A stretch of DNA of 10,357 nucleotides from Gemmatimonadota bacterium. GTDB lineage: Bacteria; Gemmatimonadota; Gemmatimonadetes; Gemmatimonadales; GWC2-71-9. A program made the position numbers and the translations under genes. The notes under the pieces were generated by a model. The model did not search any database. It was not told the origin of the DNA and saw only the letters and a program-made list of their open reading frames with translations. Below, in pieces: positions 5,924 to 10,357 of this stretch. Where the stretch lies: positions 1 to 10,357 of the forward strand of contig QHUD01000003.1 in the NCBI GenBank assembly GCA_003221085.1, read 5' to 3'. How positions within the stretch are numbered: position 1 is the stretch's first letter; each line of letters begins with the position of its first letter.

Positions 5924-6721
5924 ATGTCGCAAACAATCCTGGTCACGGGCGCCTCATCCGGTATCGGTCAGGCGACGGCGCGACTGCTCGCCGAGCGTGG
6001 GTTCACCGTATTCGGGACGGCCCGCAAGCCTGACTCCGCAAAGCCCCAAGGGTTTACGATGCTCGCACTCGATGTTCGGTCGGACGACTCGGTCCATGCC
6101 TGCGTGGAGCAGGTCGTCGCGCAGGCCGGTCGGCTCGATGTGCTCGTCAACAACGCGGGATATACGGTCACCGGGGCCGCGGAGGAGACGAGTGTCGAGG
6201 AAGCCAAGGCGCAGTTCGAGACGAATTTCTTCGGCAGCGTGCGGATGGTGAATGCGGTGCTTCCCAGCATGCGCGCGCGCGGCGCCGGCAAGATCATCAA
6301 CATCAGCTCGCTCGCCGGCAACACCGCGATTCCTTACAGCGCCTTCTACTCCGCGAGCAAGTTCGCGCTCGAGGGATACTCCGAATCGCTCTGGCACGAA
6401 CTGCGTCCGTTCGGCATCAGTGTGATCCTGGTCGAGCCCGGATTTGTAAACACGCCAATTGGTGAGGCGTCACCGGTCGCGGCGCGGCCACTTGCGGCGT
6501 ATGACGCAACCCGCAACCGGATGCTCGCGGCGTTTGGTCACGCCCTGGAGAGGGGCATCCCGCCGGAGCAAGTCGCGCGGCGCGTGCTCCAGATCATCGA
6601 GCAAAGAGCCCCGGGATTGCGCTACCGTGTGGGCGCGCAAGCGACCTGGTTGCCGCGGGTGCGGAATGTCGTGCCGTGGAAGGTGTACGCGGCGGGGGTG
6701 CGGAAAACGTTCGCGGTGTAA
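5924..6721 (+). CDS. Classical short-chain dehydrogenase/reductase (SDR)
   Basis: The product is 265 residues, a classical SDR with all key features: the cofactor-binding 'TGASSGIG' (residues 8-15), 'NNAG' (76-79), and the catalytic tetrad Asn101, Ser129 ('NISS'), Tyr142 and Lys146 ('YSASK'). Arg34 after the second strand ('TARKP') favours NADP(H) over NAD(H). The 'PGFVNTPIG' motif after strand six is also typical. It is cytoplasmic, acting on an unknown alcohol or carbonyl substrate. The frame is open from 5825, but the ATG at 5924 has GGAG five bases upstream and starts exactly at the usual SDR beginning. A promoter-like sequence lies directly upstream, and the next gene follows after 39 bp on the same strand. 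Confidence 0.93.
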   Translation: MSQTILVTGASSGIGQATARLLAERGFTVFGTARKPDSAKPQGFTMLALDVRSDDSVHACVEQVVAQAGRLDVLVNNAGYTVTGAAEETSVEEAKAQFETNFFGSVRMVNAVLPSMRARGAGKIINISSLAGNTAIPYSAFYSASKFALEGYSESLWHELRPFGISVILVEPGFVNTPIGEASPVAARPLAAYDATRNRMLAAFGHALERGIPPEQVARRVLQIIEQRAPGLRYRVGAQATWLPRVRNVVPWKVYAAGVRKTFAV

Positions 6722-6760
6722 GCGGCGGCGCCAATTTCCTCGTACGATGTTCATTCACTG

Positions 6761-9241
6761 GTGGCTGCAGTAGTGTCCCCGCCCGTGCACCCAGCCATCC
6801 GCCGTCTCCATCGCCGCGCCCTGTTTGCGGCGGGATCCCTCCTCTTGCCGGCGGTGGTTTTCATGCTGTCCCAGCGGCGCAGTGTGCCGCTCCTGATCGC
6901 GACGCTTGTCGCGGCCCTGGTCGCCGCGGACCTGCTGCTGCTCCGCGTGAGCGAAGGGCGCCCCGAGCACTTCCCGCTCGGCCTGGTCGTGCCGATCAAT
7001 CTCGTGGTACTCGCGGTGGTCTCGTTCTGGTCGTTGTTCCCCCTGTACGGTGTCCCGACGATCATCTTGCTGGTCGCCGAGCGGCCGGGCATCGCGCTGC
7101 TGTGGATCGTGCCGGTGGTGGCGCGGGTCCTGCTCATTCGCAGCGCGTTCGACGTCCATGGGGTGCTGACGGAGGCGGGCCACCCGGGCCGGTGGCGGAC
7201 GGGGCTGGCCGCTTCACCGGCGCTCCTCCTGGGCGGACTATCGCCGGCGCTTGCGGTGGTGTGGGTGAATTGGCATCCGGGAGCGCCCGCGGCGGCTCCG
7301 GCGGTCCAGGCGGCGCGCGCGATCGAGCGCTGCGCGCGGCGCTTCGCGGCGGACAGCAGCGGGCGTTTCCCCATTGCGCTGTCCGAGCTCGGCCCGTCGG
7401 GCAGCGGGTGCCTCGACGCGGCCGTCGCCGGAGGCCACGTTCCCGGCTGGTCCGTGACCTTTCACGGCGGCCGTCGCCTCACGCTCCTGGTGCGAGAACG
7501 CGGCCTGCCGCTCGCCACATACCGCTCCTACCTGAGCGACGAGTCGGGGGTGTTGCGCTCGGCCGGCTACGCGAGGCGTGACGCGACGACCGCCGACCCG
7601 GTGCTCGCGAACGTCACCGTGGAGCTGCAGCAGCTGCGCGATTGCATGACGCGCCTCCGGCAAACCAGTTCACGCCGGCTCCCCGGCTCGCTCTGGTCGA
7701 TGAGCCAGTGGCGCTCGCGTTGCTACGTGTTGAACGACGCCCGCTGGCGAGTCGACGGCGATTCCAACGTGGCGGAAATCCGCACGCGCTTCCGGGACAA
7801 CGGCTCGATCTATGAAGAGCAGTATCGCTACATCTATCTACCGTATGCCGCACCGGACGGACGCATCGACAGTGCGGCCATCGCGGCGCGCCCGGCGGTC
7901 TACGGCGTCACCGGCGTGCGGAGCTACGTGCTCGCGCCGTCGGGTGAGATTCGCGCCACGCCCCGGGATCGCCCCGCGCTGCCGACGGATCCGCCGATCG
8001 TCGAGTGCGAGAGCTATTCGCTGAGCGCTTGCCAACGCACCGCGACGTCGTGGACCACGGTCAAGCCACCAGCCGATTCCGTGACGGTTCCCGCGGTGGG
8101 CACGCTCTGGCAGGTGGCGCTCGCGACGCGCCCGGCGTCGGGAAGCTTCACGCGACCGCCGGCCCCGCTCATCACGCGAGCCGGCCTGATCGTGGCGACG
8201 GGACAGATGGGGACCTTCGCATACAGCGCGGACGGAACGAAGCGATGGAGTCGTCGGGACTTGGGGGTGGGGCAGGGCGGCGCGGCGGCGGGACCGGCGG
8301 GCACGATTCTCGTGGCCGACTCGACCGGGACCGTGCATGCCCTCGATCGCGCCGGACGGGACGTCTGGAGCGCGCGCCTGGGCGTCCCGACGCATCTCCA
8401 GCCCGTCGTCGCGGGGAACACCATCTACGTTGCCGGGGACCACGCGCTGTTCGCCCTCACGCCGACGGGCGATGTGCGGTGGCGGCGCGCGCTGGCTGGG
8501 CTGGCGGACGACCTCGTGGCCGCCCGGGATGGCGGCATCTACGTGGACCTATGGGGCGATCACAACGTGCTCGAGCACCTCACGGCCGACGGCCGGGCCG
8601 ATGCGGTGGCACCGCGCGACTCGCTGCGGCCGTGCGCCGGCGCAGAGGGAGGGGGAGGGGGAGGGGGAGGGTCATCGCTCGACGCGTGCGCTGGGGGCGT
8701 TCGAGCGCGTCTCGATCCCGAGTCGCGACGCCGGTTCGCGCTGATTCAGGAGGAGTTGACGCCGCACGTCCGTGACGAGTTGTTGTGGTTGTGGCAGCTC
8801 GATCGCGACGGCACGGCATTCGTGGTGAGCGACGGGGCGTTGCGCGCGGTGGGGCGGGACCGCGCCACGCGGTGGCGCGTGCCGCCCGGCCCCGCGACGC
8901 CGCTGGACCGTGACGGCTTCACGGTGACGCCGGGTGGGTACGTCGTCGTGGAGACCGGCCGGAAGCTCACCGCGTTCGACCGGATCGGTACCGCGTGCTG
9001 GCGGGCGGATCTCCCCAGCGGCGCGCTGTACTCGCGGCCCGCCGCGGATGCCGCCGGGATCGTGTATGTCGTCGGCACCGATTGGATGCTCTATGCCGTG
9101 CGTCCCCCCGGTCCGGCTCGAAACGCCGCGCCTGGAAAGTCTTCCCCTCCTACTTCTGCCACACCGCATACCCATCGCTCCGCAGCTCCCGCGCCAGCAC
9201 CCACTCCATCCGCTGCGCCTCGGCGTAGGGCAGGGGGTTGA
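6761..9241 (+). CDS. Membrane-anchored protein with PQQ-type beta-propeller repeats
   Basis: The product is up to 826 residues. Residues 18-170 hold about five transmembrane helices behind an arginine-rich start, which would place the remainder outside the cytoplasm. All nine cysteines lie in that remainder, which agrees with disulfides there. Residues about 175-445 form a soluble domain I cannot name. Residues about 448-785 contain PQQ/WD40-like blades: 'GLIVATGQMGTFAYSADGTKRW', split as GLIVATGQMG and TFAYSADGTKRW, then 'GTILVADSTGTVHALDRAG', 'NTIYVAGDHALFALTPTGDV', and a final blade ending 'IVYVVGTDWMLYAV'. A poly-glycine tract (about 629-636) interrupts the propeller. The last 40 residues are a Pro/Ala/Ser tail that overlaps the opposite gene. 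The start is uncertain: GTG at 6761 or in-frame GTG at 6773, neither with a good ribosome binding site. Such propellers usually serve as binding or scaffold domains. Confidence 0.8.
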   Translation: MAAVVSPPVHPAIRRLHRRALFAAGSLLLPAVVFMLSQRRSVPLLIATLVAALVAADLLLLRVSEGRPEHFPLGLVVPINLVVLAVVSFWSLFPLYGVPTIILLVAERPGIALLWIVPVVARVLLIRSAFDVHGVLTEAGHPGRWRTGLAASPALLLGGLSPALAVVWVNWHPGAPAAAPAVQAARAIERCARRFAADSSGRFPIALSELGPSGSGCLDAAVAGGHVPGWSVTFHGGRRLTLLVRERGLPLATYRSYLSDESGVLRSAGYARRDATTADPVLANVTVELQQLRDCMTRLRQTSSRRLPGSLWSMSQWRSRCYVLNDARWRVDGDSNVAEIRTRFRDNGSIYEEQYRYIYLPYAAPDGRIDSAAIAARPAVYGVTGVRSYVLAPSGEIRATPRDRPALPTDPPIVECESYSLSACQRTATSWTTVKPPADSVTVPAVGTLWQVALATRPASGSFTRPPAPLITRAGLIVATGQMGTFAYSADGTKRWSRRDLGVGQGGAAAGPAGTILVADSTGTVHALDRAGRDVWSARLGVPTHLQPVVAGNTIYVAGDHALFALTPTGDVRWRRALAGLADDLVAARDGGIYVDLWGDHNVLEHLTADGRADAVAPRDSLRPCAGAEGGGGGGGGSSLDACAGGVRARLDPESRRRFALIQEELTPHVRDELLWLWQLDRDGTAFVVSDGALRAVGRDRATRWRVPPGPATPLDRDGFTVTPGGYVVVETGRKLTAFDRIGTACWRADLPSGALYSRPAADAAGIVYVVGTDWMLYAVRPPGPARNAAPGKSSPPTSATPHTHRSAAPAPAPTPSAAPRRRAGG
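8645..8671 (+). repeat. Hexanucleotide GGGGGA tract with G-quadruplex potential
   Basis: Within the propeller gene the coding strand carries consecutive GGGGGA units (five G-runs of at least three bases, separated by single A). Translated, it gives eight glycines flanked by Glu and Ser. The unit is six bases, so a change in copy number would lengthen or shorten the glycine run without breaking the frame. Single-base linkers between G-runs are ideal for a parallel G-quadruplex in DNA or mRNA. Confidence 0.75.
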
Positions 9242-9548
9242 GCTCGGCGTACAAATCGGGCCGCAGCCGCAACCCGTACTGCCGCACGTAGCGATTGTCC
9301 TTGACGCCGTACTTGTGGCGCTCGAACCGCGTCGCGGGGTCGAGCCCCGTCATTCCTACATACAGAGGCGGTTTCCGGGGGTCATGACCGGGATTGGCGG
9401 CGCGGAACTTGGCATGCTCGAGCACCGCGCGATCGAGCTCGATCACGTACACGTGGTGTCGCGCAACCTTCTTCGGCACGCGGACCAATCTAGCGGCGGT
9501 GGGCGCTTGCTCTGGCTCTCGAACCAACACTTCTTTCCCTCGCCCCAT
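9150..9548 (-). CDS. GIY-YIG-like nuclease family protein
   Basis: The product is 132 residues. 'HHVYVIELD' (31-39) and 'PLYVGMTG' (61-68) correspond to the GIY and YIG strands. They are followed by 'RFERHKYG' (74-81), which carries the conserved arginine region, and 'EAQRMEWVLARELRSDGYAV' (110-129), with Glu115 in the position of the metal-binding glutamate. The order and spacing fit a single GIY-YIG domain with no extra DNA-binding domain, the compact form often found as a stand-alone gene. The ATG at 9548 was chosen; a GTG at 9530 with GAGG seven bases upstream is an alternative. Its 3' end overlaps the propeller gene by 92 bp. The target is unknown; the family includes homing endonucleases and repair enzymes. 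Confidence 0.7.
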   Translation of the reverse strand: MGRGKEVLVREPEQAPTAARLVRVPKKVARHHVYVIELDRAVLEHAKFRAANPGHDPRKPPLYVGMTGLDPATRFERHKYGVKDNRYVRQYGLRLRPDLYAELNPLPYAEAQRMEWVLARELRSDGYAVWQK

Positions 9549-10357
9549 GACGAATTCCCGGACAGGGTTGACGGCACTGCGCTGGTTGGCGCGCGCGCTG
9601 GCGCTGGCCGCTGCGTACTTCGTCGTCGCCAAAATCGGCCTGCGCTACGCGACCATCGGGCCCTCCATCTCCCCGGTGTGGCCGCCCACGGGCCTCGCCC
9701 TGGCGGCGCTGGTTCTGCTCGGGCCGGGGTATTGGCCAGCCATCCTGCTCGGCGCGTTTCTGGCAAATGCGACGACCAGCATTCCGCTCCTCGCCGCGGT
9801 CGGGATTGCCTGCGGCAACGCTACCGAGGCGACGGTCGCCGCCTACCTCCTCCGGAGCCGCGCCGGCCAACACCCGGCGCTCGATGATCTCCTCGGTGTG
9901 CGCGCGCTCGTCGGAGTCGCGGCACCCGTGGGAGCGTTGGCAAGCTCCACCATCGGTGTCACGAGCCTGTGGCTGGCCCATGTAGTGTCGGGGGCCGGGG
10001 TCTGGTCCGCCCTGAGCCTCTGGTGGGCCGGTGACTACCTCGGCGCCTTGGTGGTGGCGCCGGTCTTTCTCACCTGGCTCACCTGGGCGGGTCCGGCCGG
10101 CGCGCCCATCGGCCGGCGTACGGCGCTCGAGATGTCTCTCCTGGTGGGCGGTGCCGTGCTCGCGACCATGGCAATCTTCGGGAGCCTGCTGCCCGCGTCG
10201 CTCCTCGCGCCGACCCAGTACCCCTATCTCCTGTTTCCCTTCGTGATTGGGGCCGCGCTGCGGTTCGGCCCCCGGGGGGCCTCGCTCCTGACCATGACCG
10301 TGGCGATGCTCGCCGTCGGCTACACCGTGCGCGGCGGCGGTCCCTTCGTCATGCAGA
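9547..10357 (+). CDS. MASE1-domain membrane sensor protein (N-terminal part)
   Basis: The frame is open from the ATG at 9547 to the window edge (270 complete codons) with no stop, so the gene continues beyond. The product is almost all transmembrane helix. Residues about 15-65 carry the MASE1 (PF05231) signature: 'AAYFVVAKIGLRYA' then 'SISPVWPPTGLALAALVLLG', followed by 'YWPAILLGAFLAN'. Later blocks such as 'WWAGDYLGALVVAPVFLTW' and 'PYLLFPFVIGAALRFGPRGA' also fit the domain. MASE1 is a membrane sensor found in front of histidine kinases, GGDEF/EAL proteins or phosphatases; the output domain lies outside the window. There is no Shine-Dalgarno sequence ahead of the ATG, so the mRNA may be leaderless. 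The start overlaps the divergent GIY-YIG start. Confidence 0.85.
   Translation, partial: MTNSRTGLTALRWLARALALAAAYFVVAKIGLRYATIGPSISPVWPPTGLALAALVLLGPGYWPAILLGAFLANATTSIPLLAAVGIACGNATEATVAAYLLRSRAGQHPALDDLLGVRALVGVAAPVGALASSTIGVTSLWLAHVVSGAGVWSALSLWWAGDYLGALVVAPVFLTWLTWAGPAGAPIGRRTALEMSLLVGGAVLATMAIFGSLLPASLLAPTQYPYLLFPFVIGAALRFGPRGASLLTMTVAMLAVGYTVRGGGPFVMQ

Noticed and set aside
5151..5936. Extension of protease copy 2 to 261 residues
   Set aside because: The extra N-terminal part runs through the REP-like repeat and the dehydrogenase promoter, and has no counterpart in copy 1. The strong ribosome binding site at 5537 fixes the start.

Overview
The window is high-GC bacterial DNA with densely packed genes on both strands and strongly GC-rich third codon positions. 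I think it comes from a free-living soil or sediment bacterium. Gemmatimonadota or a similar high-GC phylum is a reasonable guess, based on the MASE1 sensor, small retropepsin-like proteases, an Uma2 remnant and a repeat of the 'TCATCCTGAGC...GAAGGATCTGC' type. This is inference, because no rRNA or marker gene is present.

Layout, left to right. A small membrane-anchored conserved protein (102-515, +) meets a retropepsin-like aspartic protease (549-935, -) tail to tail. A TetR regulator (1123-1803, -) follows, then a decayed stretch (1804-2175) holding the two ends of a SnoaL-like ester cyclase gene without its middle. A secreted dienelactone hydrolase (2176-2979, -, with a clear terminator) is divergent from a two-gene operon (3080-4097, +): a six-helix membrane protein overlapping a MarR regulator. 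A perfect 14-bp palindrome between the divergent starts is the natural candidate MarR operator. An isochorismatase-like cysteine hydrolase (4120-4695, -) converges on the MarR gene.

From 4696 to 5150 there is no intact gene. This stretch holds the second copy of a dispersed hairpin (the first is at 1043-1082), a nested inverted repeat, and an Uma2 gene reduced to its N- and C-terminal ends. A second aspartic protease (5151-5537, -) is about 80% identical in protein to the first. The next gap (5538-5923) contains a REP-like hairpin, a frameshifted remnant and a promoter for a short-chain dehydrogenase (5924-6721, +). A large membrane-anchored PQQ-type beta-propeller protein (6761-9241, +) follows; its tail overlaps a GIY-YIG-type protein (9150-9548, -) by 92 bp. 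The GIY-YIG start shares a CATG with the start of a MASE1 sensor gene (9547-, +), which runs off the right edge.

I see no complete new defence or mobile system. The best leads are the MarR/palindrome/membrane-protein/hydrolase unit, the duplicated protease with its conserved leader, and two different gene remnants that each keep both ends but have lost the core.
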